In this document: positions 44,304-53,695 of the stretch, piece after piece
Position numbering within the stretch: the first letter of the stretch is position 1
How the letters are laid out: every line of letters starts with the position of its first letter
Position numbers and translations under genes: made by a program
Origin: Photobacterium proteolyticum
GTDB taxonomy: Bacteria; Pseudomonadota; Gammaproteobacteria; Enterobacterales; Vibrionaceae
NCBI RefSeq assembly: GCF_001939735.1
Contig: NZ_MJIL01000099.1
Location: 1 to 64,000 of the forward strand
Direction: 5' to 3'
DNA: 64,000 nucleotides
Notes under the pieces: model-generated
What the model saw: the letters and a program-made list of their open reading frames with translations, nothing else
Told to the model about the DNA's origin: nothing
Database searches by the model: none

Positions 44304-44977
44304 AGCCGGCTTTTGGATATTTTGGAAAGATCCCTGACCGGGGGGACTTTATCCAGGCTCACCTCTCTCCTGAATTTGTAAAACCGTGGAATGACTGGCT
44401 TCAGGCAACACTGGCTGTCAGTCGCGAGCAATTGGGAGAGCAATGGCTTGATTACTATTTAACGAGCCCTATATGGCACTTCGTATTATCGCCAGGGGTT
44501 TGTGGAGATAGTTGTGTGGCTGGAACGCTAATGCCAAGTATTGATCAGGTGGGACGCCACTTTTATTTTACTTTGGCATCGGCGGTTGATTGCCCAGCAG
44601 TACGTTGCTGGCTTGGTAAAGAGTGGAGCCTGATGACTGAAGAGCACGTATTGAAGTTATTGGACGAGCCTACTGAACTTGATGTGTGGATTTCAGAATT
44701 AGATTCAGCCGCGATGTTTCAGCAAGCAAGTCTATATCAGCAAATTACTCAGATTGAGACAGATAACAGTGACTATATGGTGTTACAGGATGGCTTGGAA
44801 TACCACTCGGAATTTGTGCTGCACCGGGAGTTAAGGCAAAGGTTTGAGCGATATTGCATATGGTGGACGTCGGGCTCAGAGCAAATAGCAGAATGCACGC
44901 TGGTGACAAAGGGAATGCCGTTAGTCAGCCAGTTTTCAGCCATGTTAGATGGTAACTGGGAGAAATGGGGATGGTAA
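44285..44977 (+). CDS. tagF: T6SS regulatory protein TagF
   Basis: The 230-residue protein shows the TagF/ImpM signature near its start, FGYFGKIPDRGDFI, then WLDYYLTSPIWHF and a later GRHFYFTLA. TagF restrains T6SS assembly post-translationally by binding the FHA protein. Its TTG start overlaps tssM by 19 bp. A GAGAGG about five bases upstream supports this start. Confidence 0.93.
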   Translation: MSDNIIEPAFGYFGKIPDRGDFIQAHLSPEFVKPWNDWLQATLAVSREQLGEQWLDYYLTSPIWHFVLSPGVCGDSCVAGTLMPSIDQVGRHFYFTLASAVDCPAVRCWLGKEWSLMTEEHVLKLLDEPTELDVWISELDSAAMFQQASLYQQITQIETDNSDYMVLQDGLEYHSEFVLHRELRQRFERYCIWWTSGSEQIAECTLVTKGMPLVSQFSAMLDGNWEKWGW

Positions 44978-45786
44978 TGAAATCCAAAGATACTCACTGG
45001 CGCTTCGTCTCGTTTGCACAGACTCATGCAGGCAAGGTACGGCCGTATAACGAAGATGCATATCTGGACTGTACTCTGGAAGGTGTATGGCTTGTCGCTG
45101 ATGGCATGGGAGGTCATAAGGCCGGTGATGTTGCCAGCAAGATGTTGGTTGATACAGTTCAGCAGCATGTCAAAGCACTGCCTCAGGCATCTCTTGGAAT
45201 TGATAACCTGAGAAAAGCGCTGGAAGAGGCAAACAGTCGAATCTTTGAGTATTCGCAACGCTACCTCGAAGGGGAGACAATAGGGTCCACGGTTGTTTTA
45301 CTGTTTGTCAGAGACGGGCTATACCACTGCTTATGGGTAGGTGATAGCCGAATGTACTTGCTACGTCAGCAGCAACTGGTGCAAAAAACACGAGATCATA
45401 GCCAGGTTATGGATATGGTTGAGCAAGGATTGATTTGTGCTGAAGAAGCAGAAAACCATCCGATGGCAAATGTGATAACTCGGGCAGTTGGTGTTGACGC
45501 TAATGTTGTCATTGATCAGATATCCGGGGAACTGGCATGGGGTGATCGATTTTTGCTGTGTACTGATGGCCTGACAAAAGAATTGCCGGATACGCATATG
45601 TTGCATTGCATGCAATCCAGTGTGGTAACAGATTCGGGCTTGGCCTTGATGCATTCGGCGTTAGTGAAGGGCGCATCAGATAATGTGACCTGTATATTGA
45701 TTCGAGCGACAAGCAGTGGTCTGGATAATCATGACGGAATAGGAAGTGATGATACTGTCCCCTTATTTAACTATTCCAGACAGTAA
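44977..45786 (+). CDS. pppA: T6SS PP2C-type phosphatase PppA
   Basis: The 269-residue protein is a PP2C Ser/Thr phosphatase, with metal-binding residues in YNEDAY and ADGMGGH (D42), later WVGDSR, and DNVT near the C-terminus. It should reverse PpkA phosphorylation of the FHA protein and switch the T6SS off. The ATG at 44977 overlaps the tagF stop as TAATG with GGGGATGG upstream. In-frame ATGs at 44965 and 44971 are alternatives. Confidence 0.93.
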   Translation: MKSKDTHWRFVSFAQTHAGKVRPYNEDAYLDCTLEGVWLVADGMGGHKAGDVASKMLVDTVQQHVKALPQASLGIDNLRKALEEANSRIFEYSQRYLEGETIGSTVVLLFVRDGLYHCLWVGDSRMYLLRQQQLVQKTRDHSQVMDMVEQGLICAEEAENHPMANVITRAVGVDANVVIDQISGELAWGDRFLLCTDGLTKELPDTHMLHCMQSSVVTDSGLALMHSALVKGASDNVTCILIRATSSGLDNHDGIGSDDTVPLFNYSRQ

Positions 45787-45829
45787 ATATTTATAGTGAC
45801 GTGCTTAAATAAATAACCGTAGGTTAATC

Positions 45830-46939
45830 ATGGAAGATGCCCTTATTGATTTTGAGGCGTTGAAAACGCCGATATCAGATGAAATGCCCGCCGGAAAAGA
45901 TCCTCGTGATGATACTTCTCCTTATTCTGCATATTATTCATTGAAAGATGTTCGAAATAATGCTCGTTCATCAGAAAGAAATGCATTGGTTGATAATGAA
46001 CCTTTATTAAACTTCTCTCATCTTTGGAAAGATATTTTAGAGCAAGTTCCAAGTTTATTGGTATCAGAATGTAAGGATCTGGAATTTACAGCTTGGTATA
46101 TTGAAGCTTTGGCAAGAAATTATGGCTTTCGTGGTTTATCCACTGGATTTAGAGCTGCAACAGTATTAATTGAAGCGTTTTGGCAAGAGCTGTATCCGCT
46201 ACCCGATGAAGATGGTGATGAAACGAAGATAGCTCCCTTGATGGGGCTTAATGGCATCGATGGTGAAGGAACGTTATTGATGCCGATATCGTGTATTCCC
46301 ATAACAGAGTGTTACGGTGAACAGGCATATTCGCTCTGGGAATATGAACAGGCACTTGAAATAGAACGCCTCGATGAGGACAAGAAGAATCAGCGTCTTA
46401 ACGCTGGCGGCGTTGTGCTTAAAGACGTTCAGGATGCGGTTAATGCATCTGAAACCTCTTTTTATCATCAGCTATATACAGATATCCAGGTGTCGCTTGA
46501 TAGCTATCACGCACTAGTCGATACGATGGATCGAGCATGCGGTTTTCCAATACCTACGTCCCATATATCCAAGCGTTTACAGGCTTGTCTTGATGCTGTG
46601 AGCTATCTGGCTGAAGACAAGTTGAATGAGCAGCAGGATGAAGAGGTTGAGTTGTCAGTTGTTGATACCGGTGAGCAAGAAAAACAATCAGCGCCTGCTC
46701 TTCATTGTCAATTGAAATCTCGTCACGAGGCAATAAGTAACCTAAAGCAAATTGCCGATTTTTTTAAGAAAACAGAACCTCATTCCCCAATGGCTTATGC
46801 CATTGAACAAGTAGTACGTTGGAGTGATATGGCGCTGCCAGACTTATTGGAAGAACTGATCACCGATGGCGAGGCAAGAAAAGGATATTTCCGGCTGGCA
46901 GGAATAGCAGAAAAAAAGAGTGAGGCTTCATACGGCTAA
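45830..46939 (+). CDS. tssA: T6SS cap/baseplate-associated protein TssA
   Basis: The 369-residue protein carries the ImpA_N domain (about 15-130), with the conserved pattern LARNYGFRGLSTGF, FWQELYP and PLMGLNG. A helical C-terminal region ends in a segment around PHSPMAYAIEQ that is typical of TssA. TssA primes and caps the growing sheath-tube. It begins 43 bp after pppA. Confidence 0.93.
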   Translation: MEDALIDFEALKTPISDEMPAGKDPRDDTSPYSAYYSLKDVRNNARSSERNALVDNEPLLNFSHLWKDILEQVPSLLVSECKDLEFTAWYIEALARNYGFRGLSTGFRAATVLIEAFWQELYPLPDEDGDETKIAPLMGLNGIDGEGTLLMPISCIPITECYGEQAYSLWEYEQALEIERLDEDKKNQRLNAGGVVLKDVQDAVNASETSFYHQLYTDIQVSLDSYHALVDTMDRACGFPIPTSHISKRLQACLDAVSYLAEDKLNEQQDEEVELSVVDTGEQEKQSAPALHCQLKSRHEAISNLKQIADFFKKTEPHSPMAYAIEQVVRWSDMALPDLLEELITDGEARKGYFRLAGIAEKKSEASYG

Positions 46940-46980
46940 TTATGAAGTGTAAAGAATGAAAAATTAATAGGGAGTCAAGA

Positions 46981-47493
46981 ATGGAAAGTATCCACGGGAA
47001 ATTATCACGGGTACGTAAACCTAGGGTACATATTACTTATGATGTCGAAACTGAAGGTACGAGTGTAAAAAAAGAGCTCGCTTTCGTTGTCGGTGTAATG
47101 GGTGATTTTGCCGGGCAAAATATTGATGCACTAAAGCCAATAAAAGAGCGTCGGTTTATTCAGATTGATAGGGAAAACTTTGATGATGTATTAAACCGGA
47201 TGAACCCTAAGCTTAAATTTAAAGTCGATAATAAGCTGACTGACGATAACACTGAAATGAGTGTTTCGCTGGCTTTTTCATCAATGGCTGATTTCGAACC
47301 CGCTGCCGTGGTTAATCAGGTAGAGCCATTGCGCAAATTGATGGAAACACGTAATAAACTTCGAGACCTCATGACTAAAGTCGATCGTTCTGAAGATCTT
47401 GAAAACATCCTGGAGAAGGTACTGAACAATACCGGTGACTTGCAGACATTGTCTGATGAATTAAACCAAGGAACAAAGGAGCCTGCAGAATGA
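46981..47493 (+). CDS. tssB: T6SS sheath small subunit TssB (VipA)
   Basis: The 170-residue protein matches TssB/VipA at its usual length, with VHITYDVETEG, FVVGVMGDFAG and RRFIQIDRENFDDV. It pairs with TssC to form the contractile sheath. GGGAG precedes the ATG. The last four bases overlap tssC (ATGA). Confidence 0.97.
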   Translation: MESIHGKLSRVRKPRVHITYDVETEGTSVKKELAFVVGVMGDFAGQNIDALKPIKERRFIQIDRENFDDVLNRMNPKLKFKVDNKLTDDNTEMSVSLAFSSMADFEPAAVVNQVEPLRKLMETRNKLRDLMTKVDRSEDLENILEKVLNNTGDLQTLSDELNQGTKEPAE

Positions 47494-48980
47494 ATACTCA
47501 AACCTCTAACGTTCTTGATGCCGCCGTTGAGGAAAAAACGACGTCCTTGTTGGAGCAGGCTATATCGGCAACGAAGCAAACTGAAAGTAGTCGCGCAGAA
47601 GAGTTGCTGCGCACATTAACCGAAGAAGCGCTAAAGGGAACGGTTACCTGGAACAAAAACCTGACAGTTACCTTCAGAGAGGCAATTGCCGCCCTAGATG
47701 ATGCTATTTCCATTCAGCTTGCTGAAATTATGCACCACGAGCAATTCCAGAAGCTTGAGGGTAGCTGGCGCGGAATGAATCACTTGGTGATGAGCTCGGA
47801 AACGAGTCAGACTCTGAAAATCCGTATGTTGAACATGAGTAAAAAAGAGCTGCATAAGGATCTTAGTAAAGCGGTCGAGTTCGATCAGAGCCAAGTCTTT
47901 AAGAAAGTGTATGAAGCCGAGTTTGGTACTCCTGGCGGAGAGCCGTATGGAGCGTTGATTGGCGATTATGAGTTTACCAATCACCCGGAAGATATTGAAA
48001 CCCTTAGCCTGATGTCGAATGTGGCTGCTGCTGGCTTCTCGCCGTTTTTATCAGCTGCTTCACCGGCTTTGTTTGGTTTTGACGAGTGGACTGAGCTAAC
48101 GAAGCCGCGTGATTTAGCGAAAGTATTTGAGTCGTTGGAATACACTAAATGGCGTTCATTCAGAGAAAGTGCCGATTCTCGTTTCGTAACACTAACAATG
48201 CCAAGGGTGCTGGCTCGCCTGCCATATGGTGAAGCGACAACACCGACAGAAGCATTCCGTTATGAAGAATTCGCCATTGATCCTGATTCCGGACTGGCAA
48301 CTAATGCAAGGCATGATGATTACTGTTGGATGAATTCGTCATATGTACTTGGTTCAAAGCTGACAGATGCATTTTCAAAGTACGGTTTCTGTACAGCCAT
48401 TCGCGGTGCTGAAGGCGGTGGACGGGTAGATAATCTTGCTTCTCATACTTTTATCAGTGACGACGGCGATCCTGATCTGAAATGCCCGACAGAAGTGGGA
48501 ATAACAGATCGTCGTGAAGCAGAACTCGGTAAGTTGGGTTTTCTGCCTATCTGTCATTATAAAAATACTGATTATGCTGTGTTCTTTGGAGCACAAACAT
48601 GCCAAAAGCCGGAAGTATTTAACAACCCTGATGCAACGGCCAATGCTGCTATTTCTTCACGATTGCCCTATATGATGGCGACCTCGCGTTTTGCTCATTA
48701 CCTCAAGGTGATGGCTAGGGACAAGATTGGCAGCTATATGGAAGCTGATGATGTTGAAGCTTGGTTAAATCGCTGGATCCTGTCTTATGTCAATGCCTCT
48801 GAAGGAGGCGGCCAGGAAATCAGAGCCAAGTATCCGCTGGCTGATGCCAAGGTTCAGGTGAAAGAAATTCCAGGCCAGCCTGGAGCATATAATGCGATTG
48901 CCTGGTTACGGCCTTGGCTACAAATGGAAGAGCTAACAACCTCGCTAAGGTTGGTGGCGAAAATTCCGGAGATTGGGTGA
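47490..48980 (+). CDS. tssC: T6SS sheath large subunit TssC (VipB)
   Basis: The 496-residue protein is a canonical TssC, with LEGSWRGMNHLV, FGTPGGEPYGALIGDYEF, TKWRSFRESADSRFVTLTMPRVLARLPYG and FAHYLKVMARDKIGS. With TssB it builds the contractile sheath that ClpV later recycles. It is followed at once by a second, diverged TssC-family gene. Confidence 0.97.
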   Translation: MNTQTSNVLDAAVEEKTTSLLEQAISATKQTESSRAEELLRTLTEEALKGTVTWNKNLTVTFREAIAALDDAISIQLAEIMHHEQFQKLEGSWRGMNHLVMSSETSQTLKIRMLNMSKKELHKDLSKAVEFDQSQVFKKVYEAEFGTPGGEPYGALIGDYEFTNHPEDIETLSLMSNVAAAGFSPFLSAASPALFGFDEWTELTKPRDLAKVFESLEYTKWRSFRESADSRFVTLTMPRVLARLPYGEATTPTEAFRYEEFAIDPDSGLATNARHDDYCWMNSSYVLGSKLTDAFSKYGFCTAIRGAEGGGRVDNLASHTFISDDGDPDLKCPTEVGITDRREAELGKLGFLPICHYKNTDYAVFFGAQTCQKPEVFNNPDATANAAISSRLPYMMATSRFAHYLKVMARDKIGSYMEADDVEAWLNRWILSYVNASEGGGQEIRAKYPLADAKVQVKEIPGQPGAYNAIAWLRPWLQMEELTTSLRLVAKIPEIG

Positions 48981-49043
48981 TAGCTGGATTGTGCAAGTCG
49001 ATAATCAAGTCGACTTGCCATCATCAAGGGTAAGGAGTTGAAC

Positions 49044-50579
49044 ATGAATTCAGCACTTCGCTTTATCGAGTCGAAGCAATTAACAGCTACCGCTGATAGC
49101 AAAGGGCGGCAAGATTCTGTTTGGTATGCAGAAAGCGATGTTATTGATCAGTTCCTGGAAAACTCTGATGACTATTGGTCTTTACGAATTTGGCTTGAAA
49201 AAGACAGTGGCTATTGGCCGTATACTGACCGGGACAGTATGCGCCTGGTGTTACTTCGTTCGATTGAAGCGATTGATAGACGGATAAATGAACAACTGAA
49301 TGCTATTTTGCATCACGATGCTTTCCAAAAATTGGAAGCCAGCTGGCGTGGGTTAGCGTATCTAACTGATCAGCAGTCTGAATTTGATAGAGACTTAACA
49401 TGCAAAGTTAAAGTTATTAATCTTAGTTGGAAAGAGCTGAGCAGAGATATCAACCGAGCGATAGAGTTTGATCAAAGCGAGCTGTTTCGTCTGGTTTATA
49501 GCAACGAGTTCAACATGCCAGGTGGAGAACCTTTTGGTCTATTGGTTGGCGATTATCAGGTATCACATAAACCTAGGCCTGGAGTGCCGACTAATGATAT
49601 CGATACATTAAAAGGTATTATCCAAACAGCTGCAGCCGCCTTTGCTCCTTTTATTGCCTCCACAGATCCTTCATTAATAGGGGTCGATCATTTTGCCGAA
49701 CTGGCGTCTGTCAGCAACATACAGTCTCAGTTTACTCAGAGAGAGTACCAAAGCTGGCGTAGTTTAAGAGACTCTGAGGATGCGCGGTTCTTGGGACTGA
49801 CTATTCCCCATATCTTAATGCGGGAGCCCTATCAGCAAGATGGTTCGCGGAAAGAAGAGTTTTACTTCAAAGAGACTATTCGGAATGCCCATGCGGATCA
49901 CTTGTGGGGAAACGCGTCTTTCGCTTTTGCAGCCGTGACGTTAAAAGCGTTTACAGAATCAGGCTGGTTTAGTCAAATTCGTGGATTGCAGCCTGGAATG
50001 TATAACCGAGGGCTTGTATTTAACTTACCCGCCAGTGATTTTCAGGCAACACGTCGGGTCAAACGTAATAAGCCATCGGTAGACTTACAAGTCGGAGACA
50101 GGATGGAAAAACAGCTTTCAGATAGTGGCTTTATGCCTGTTTCTCCGGTTCCTCATACCGCTCATTTGGTTTTTTTCAGTAATGCGTCGGTTAATTTACC
50201 CCAACACTATGACTCGCCGGGTGTGCAGGTCAACGCCCGATTGTCATCAATGTTGCAATACACCCTCTGTGCGTCACGTTTTGCCCATTACATAAAGGTA
50301 ATGGCACGTGACAAGCTTGGCTCGTACGAGACGGCACCAAGTATTGAACACGAATTTCAGCACTGGTTATTTAACTATACGACAGCATCAGATGAGGCAT
50401 CAGATGAAGTGCGTTCACGTTTCCCATTAAATGAAGCCCGTATACAAGTTAAAGAGAAATCAGGTCAGCCCGGTCATTACTACTCGATTATTCACCTCCG
50501 GCCGCATTTTCAGCTCGATCAGATGGTTTCGAGCATCCGTTTGATAACCGAATTATCACCAAGGCAGAATCAGTTATGA
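49044..50579 (+). CDS. Second TssC-family sheath protein (tandem paralogue)
   Basis: This 511-residue protein is a full-length TssC/EvpB relative, sharing FQKLEASWRGL, PGGEPFGLLVGDY, RSLRDSEDARFLGLTIPHILMREPY and FAHYIKVMARDKLGS with the preceding gene. It has a different N-terminus with WSLRIWLEKDSGYW. It could be an alternative or capping sheath component. Whether it pairs with the same TssB is unknown. The ATG at 49044 follows AAGGAG by six bases. Its end overlaps the next gene by four bases. Confidence 0.93.
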   Translation: MNSALRFIESKQLTATADSKGRQDSVWYAESDVIDQFLENSDDYWSLRIWLEKDSGYWPYTDRDSMRLVLLRSIEAIDRRINEQLNAILHHDAFQKLEASWRGLAYLTDQQSEFDRDLTCKVKVINLSWKELSRDINRAIEFDQSELFRLVYSNEFNMPGGEPFGLLVGDYQVSHKPRPGVPTNDIDTLKGIIQTAAAAFAPFIASTDPSLIGVDHFAELASVSNIQSQFTQREYQSWRSLRDSEDARFLGLTIPHILMREPYQQDGSRKEEFYFKETIRNAHADHLWGNASFAFAAVTLKAFTESGWFSQIRGLQPGMYNRGLVFNLPASDFQATRRVKRNKPSVDLQVGDRMEKQLSDSGFMPVSPVPHTAHLVFFSNASVNLPQHYDSPGVQVNARLSSMLQYTLCASRFAHYIKVMARDKLGSYETAPSIEHEFQHWLFNYTTASDEASDEVRSRFPLNEARIQVKEKSGQPGHYYSIIHLRPHFQLDQMVSSIRLITELSPRQNQL

Positions 50580-51376
50580 ATCAGTTAAATGAATTAATCC
50601 AGCAAGCAAAGTTATCCAAAGCTATTGACTTCCTGGCTGGTGAACTACAGCAAAAGCCACAGGATTTGGATCTGCGAAGCAGCTTTATTGAACTGCTATG
50701 TATAGATGGCCAATTGGAAAGGGCAGACAAACAACTGAATGTAATTATCAAACAGCATCCTCAGTGTCTCGCTGGTGCTACAAACATCAGGCAATTGGTT
50801 AGGGCGGCACAGTCTCGAATTGACTTTTCCCAAGGCGCTGCCACAGCTTCGTTGGTGAAAGAGGCCGACGAAGCTTTTGCTTCCTTGTTAAAAATGCGAT
50901 TGGCAAGAAAAGAAAATGATATGTCTTTACTTGTTGAATGTGCCGAGAAGTTAGAGGAAGCACGTAAAGATATCGTCGTTATTGTTGGTGGGCAGCAACG
51001 GGAGAGGTTGCGTGATCTGGATGATAGTTTAGCTGGATTCCTTGAGCTGTTTGGGACCAATGGTGAATATTACTTGGTCCCCGTCGATGCTGTTATCCGG
51101 ATGGAAATGCAGCCTGTTTCTTCACTTATTGAGCTGGTTTGGCGAAGAGTGAATATTGAGATAGAAGGTGGTCTGGCAGGAGAAGCCTTTGTTCCTATGA
51201 CTTATCTCGACAGTGTAAACGAGGCCCAGAAGCTTGGAAGGGAAACAGATTGGGTAGCTGTTGGCGAGACTGAGCTATGTGTTGGCTTGGGTCTGAAAAT
51301 GTTTTTGTTTGGAGAGGAAGCTTTGGCAATGTCCCAAATGACTTCACTTGAAAAACATGCAACGGCAATGGTGTAA
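50576..51376 (+). CDS. tagJ: T6SS accessory protein TagJ (ImpE/SciE)
   Basis: The 266-residue protein has TPR-like helices in its N-terminal half (LIQQAKLSKAIDFL, AELQQKPQDLDLR and LLCIDGQLERADKQL) and the ImpE/SciE C-terminal domain. TagJ binds the sheath protein TssB in HSI-1-type systems and helps ClpV-dependent sheath disassembly. It overlaps the upstream sheath gene by four bases. Confidence 0.92.
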   Translation: MNQLNELIQQAKLSKAIDFLAGELQQKPQDLDLRSSFIELLCIDGQLERADKQLNVIIKQHPQCLAGATNIRQLVRAAQSRIDFSQGAATASLVKEADEAFASLLKMRLARKENDMSLLVECAEKLEEARKDIVVIVGGQQRERLRDLDDSLAGFLELFGTNGEYYLVPVDAVIRMEMQPVSSLIELVWRRVNIEIEGGLAGEAFVPMTYLDSVNEAQKLGRETDWVAVGETELCVGLGLKMFLFGEEALAMSQMTSLEKHATAMV

Positions 51377-51389
51377 GTGTTCTTTCGTA

Positions 51390-51863
51390 ATGAAACTGAA
51401 TCAACAGGTATTGCCGTCATTATTGGACCGTTTATTAGACGACGCACCAGAGCAACAAGAAGAGCGTGCTCGCCAGTTTACGTTGCGGGACTTGCGACAA
51501 AGCGTTCGTCATGATCTGGAAAACCTTCTAAATGCCAAGGTGCATTGGCACGTATGGCCCAAATGGTATAGCGAGTTGGATCGCTCCTTATTCGCTTACG
51601 GCTTACCTGATTTCTCGGCGATGCCATTAAGTAGTTTGGATGGAAGGCAGAAACTATGCCGCATTATAGAAGAAACAATCAGGAACTTTGAGCCTAGATT
51701 TGCCGATGTAACAGTGACTGTTGTTGGAGATGAGCAACCGGTAGATCGAATATTAAGGTTACGAATTCATGCTTTTTTCCACGCAAGTCCCGAACCCGAA
51801 GAGGTGACATTTGACTCAGAGGTTGAACCGGTTTGCCTGGGTATTCGAATAAATGAGTCTTAA
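51390..51863 (+). CDS. tssE: T6SS baseplate protein TssE (gp25-like)
   Basis: The 157-residue protein carries the gp25-like baseplate domain, with LRDSVRHDLENLLN-type helix residues seen here as LRQSVRHDLENLLNAK and the EETIRNFEPRF segment. TssE joins the baseplate to the sheath. The frame is open from 51348, but the ATG at 51390 gives the family's usual N-terminus (LPSLLDRLLDD) and lies 13 bp beyond tagJ. Confidence 0.93.
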   Translation: MKLNQQVLPSLLDRLLDDAPEQQEERARQFTLRDLRQSVRHDLENLLNAKVHWHVWPKWYSELDRSLFAYGLPDFSAMPLSSLDGRQKLCRIIEETIRNFEPRFADVTVTVVGDEQPVDRILRLRIHAFFHASPEPEEVTFDSEVEPVCLGIRINES

Positions 51864-51865
51864 CG

Positions 51866-53695
51866 ATGAGTGATGAGATTTTAAAGTACTACAATAGAGA
51901 GCTCGCATATATTCGTCACATGGGAGCTGAGTTTGCGAAACGTTATCCCAAGGTGGCTGGTCGAATAAAGCTGAGTGACGAACATGTAGAAGATCCGCAT
52001 GTCTCTAGGTTAATCGAAAGTTTTGCTCTGCTTACGGCTCAGATTCGACAAAACCTGGATGATAGTTTTCCCCAGTTGACTGAGGCTCTGATTGGGCAGT
52101 TGTTTCCTGATTATCACGCGACGATTCCGTCGATGGCGATCATTAAGATGACTACGCAGAACATCACCGATAACGGTTTTCTTCTTGCCAAGGGAAGTGC
52201 TGTTGAAAGCCGGGTAAGCGGTTATAAAACATGTCATTTTTCGACATGTTACGATACTCAGCTATGGCCTGTGGAGGTGAGTTTTGCCAGTTTTGAAAAT
52301 GCACCTTTTAAAGCGCCCAACCCCAACTTTACGAAACAAGCGAAATCGGTACTGAAGCTAACCCTGAGTGGTGAGTTCGATAATATCGAACTCAAAGTTC
52401 TGGGCATTGAAAAGTTACGTTTCTACCTAAATGGGCAAGCTCAGCTGAGCTATTTACTGTATCAACTGATTTTTAAATCTGCCGTTGGTATCTCGATTAC
52501 TCCCAGAGGACAGCAGATAGCGACACAATATCTTCAGCCGCGGCATATTGCGCAAGTAGGTTTTGATGATAATCATGAAGTCGTGCCTTATCAGAAACAT
52601 AGCTTTAGTGGCTATCGGTTGTTGGTTGAACATTTTTTGTTTCCGGAAAAGTTTGCTTTTTTTGAACTGGTTGATCTAGACCCTGATTGGTTCGGTGACA
52701 GTCACGAAATTGATTTGTACATCTATTTTGACGAGACAGCGGATGTACTTCCCAAGCAGTTAACGGCAGATAACGTACTGCTAGGGTGTACACCAATTAT
52801 TAATCTATTCGAGCAGGAACTGGAACCGGTTGCTTTAAAACCTGGCTATGAAGAATATCCCTTAATACCTCGTTATGATGATGCTGATATATGCGAGGTC
52901 ATTCAGTTAATGAAGGTTGAGGCGTTTGATCAGCATAATAACAGTGTGCCCGTTTCGTCTTTTTATGGTGGCGGAAATAACAACTATCTGGCTGAAAATG
53001 AATTATTTTGGACGATTCGGCGAGAGCAATCCGATTGGGCTGGTGGGCATGCTGAGCCGGGGTGCGATACTTATTTGGCTGTTGTTGAACCTAACGCAGC
53101 TCATTTTAACGTCGATGAATATGAGCATTGGCTGGTTACTGTGAAAGCGTTGTGCAGTAACAGGAACCTTCCCGTACGATTGCCCTATGGTGGCGGGCAG
53201 CCTGCAATGAGTGTGGTTCAACGAACAGATTCGTTGAAGGAGGTTCGCTGCTTGATAGCACCGACGTCGCCGGTACGCCCGAAGCTTCATGAAAGTACTT
53301 GTTGGCAGTTGGCTAAGCACCTGACGCTTAATCAGTTTTCGGGAGAGGCTGGTTTGGTAACGCTGAAAGAAACCTTGAAACTGTATGACTTTGAACAATC
53401 ACCGCAGAGCAAGGCGCTTGTCGAGGCGATCACCGCAATGGAAGTATCGTCAGCCAATGCAAGAGTCGTTCAGAATGGCCGGGTTGGGTTCTGTCATGGT
53501 TCAGATATTGAAATTGAATTTGAAAGTAGTGATTTGTCGGGCATGAACTTGTTTTTCTTCGGCTGTGTTCTGAGTCAATTTTTCTCACAGTTTACCGCCA
53601 TAAATAGTTTTACACGTTTGGCAATTCGCATTCGCGGACAATCACGAATTCTTCATTGCTGGCCAGCAAGAGCTGGGGGCAAAGAGTTGCTATGA
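51866..53695 (+). CDS. tssF: T6SS baseplate protein TssF
   Basis: The 609-residue protein begins with the TssF hallmark YYNRELAYIRHMGAEFAKRYPKVA and continues to the family's normal length with the late motif LVEAI...NGRVGFCHG. TssF forms baseplate wedges with TssG and TssE. It starts two bases after tssE and overlaps tssG by four bases. Confidence 0.96.
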   Translation: MSDEILKYYNRELAYIRHMGAEFAKRYPKVAGRIKLSDEHVEDPHVSRLIESFALLTAQIRQNLDDSFPQLTEALIGQLFPDYHATIPSMAIIKMTTQNITDNGFLLAKGSAVESRVSGYKTCHFSTCYDTQLWPVEVSFASFENAPFKAPNPNFTKQAKSVLKLTLSGEFDNIELKVLGIEKLRFYLNGQAQLSYLLYQLIFKSAVGISITPRGQQIATQYLQPRHIAQVGFDDNHEVVPYQKHSFSGYRLLVEHFLFPEKFAFFELVDLDPDWFGDSHEIDLYIYFDETADVLPKQLTADNVLLGCTPIINLFEQELEPVALKPGYEEYPLIPRYDDADICEVIQLMKVEAFDQHNNSVPVSSFYGGGNNNYLAENELFWTIRREQSDWAGGHAEPGCDTYLAVVEPNAAHFNVDEYEHWLVTVKALCSNRNLPVRLPYGGGQPAMSVVQRTDSLKEVRCLIAPTSPVRPKLHESTCWQLAKHLTLNQFSGEAGLVTLKETLKLYDFEQSPQSKALVEAITAMEVSSANARVVQNGRVGFCHGSDIEIEFESSDLSGMNLFFFGCVLSQFFSQFTAINSFTRLAIRIRGQSRILHCWPARAGGKELL

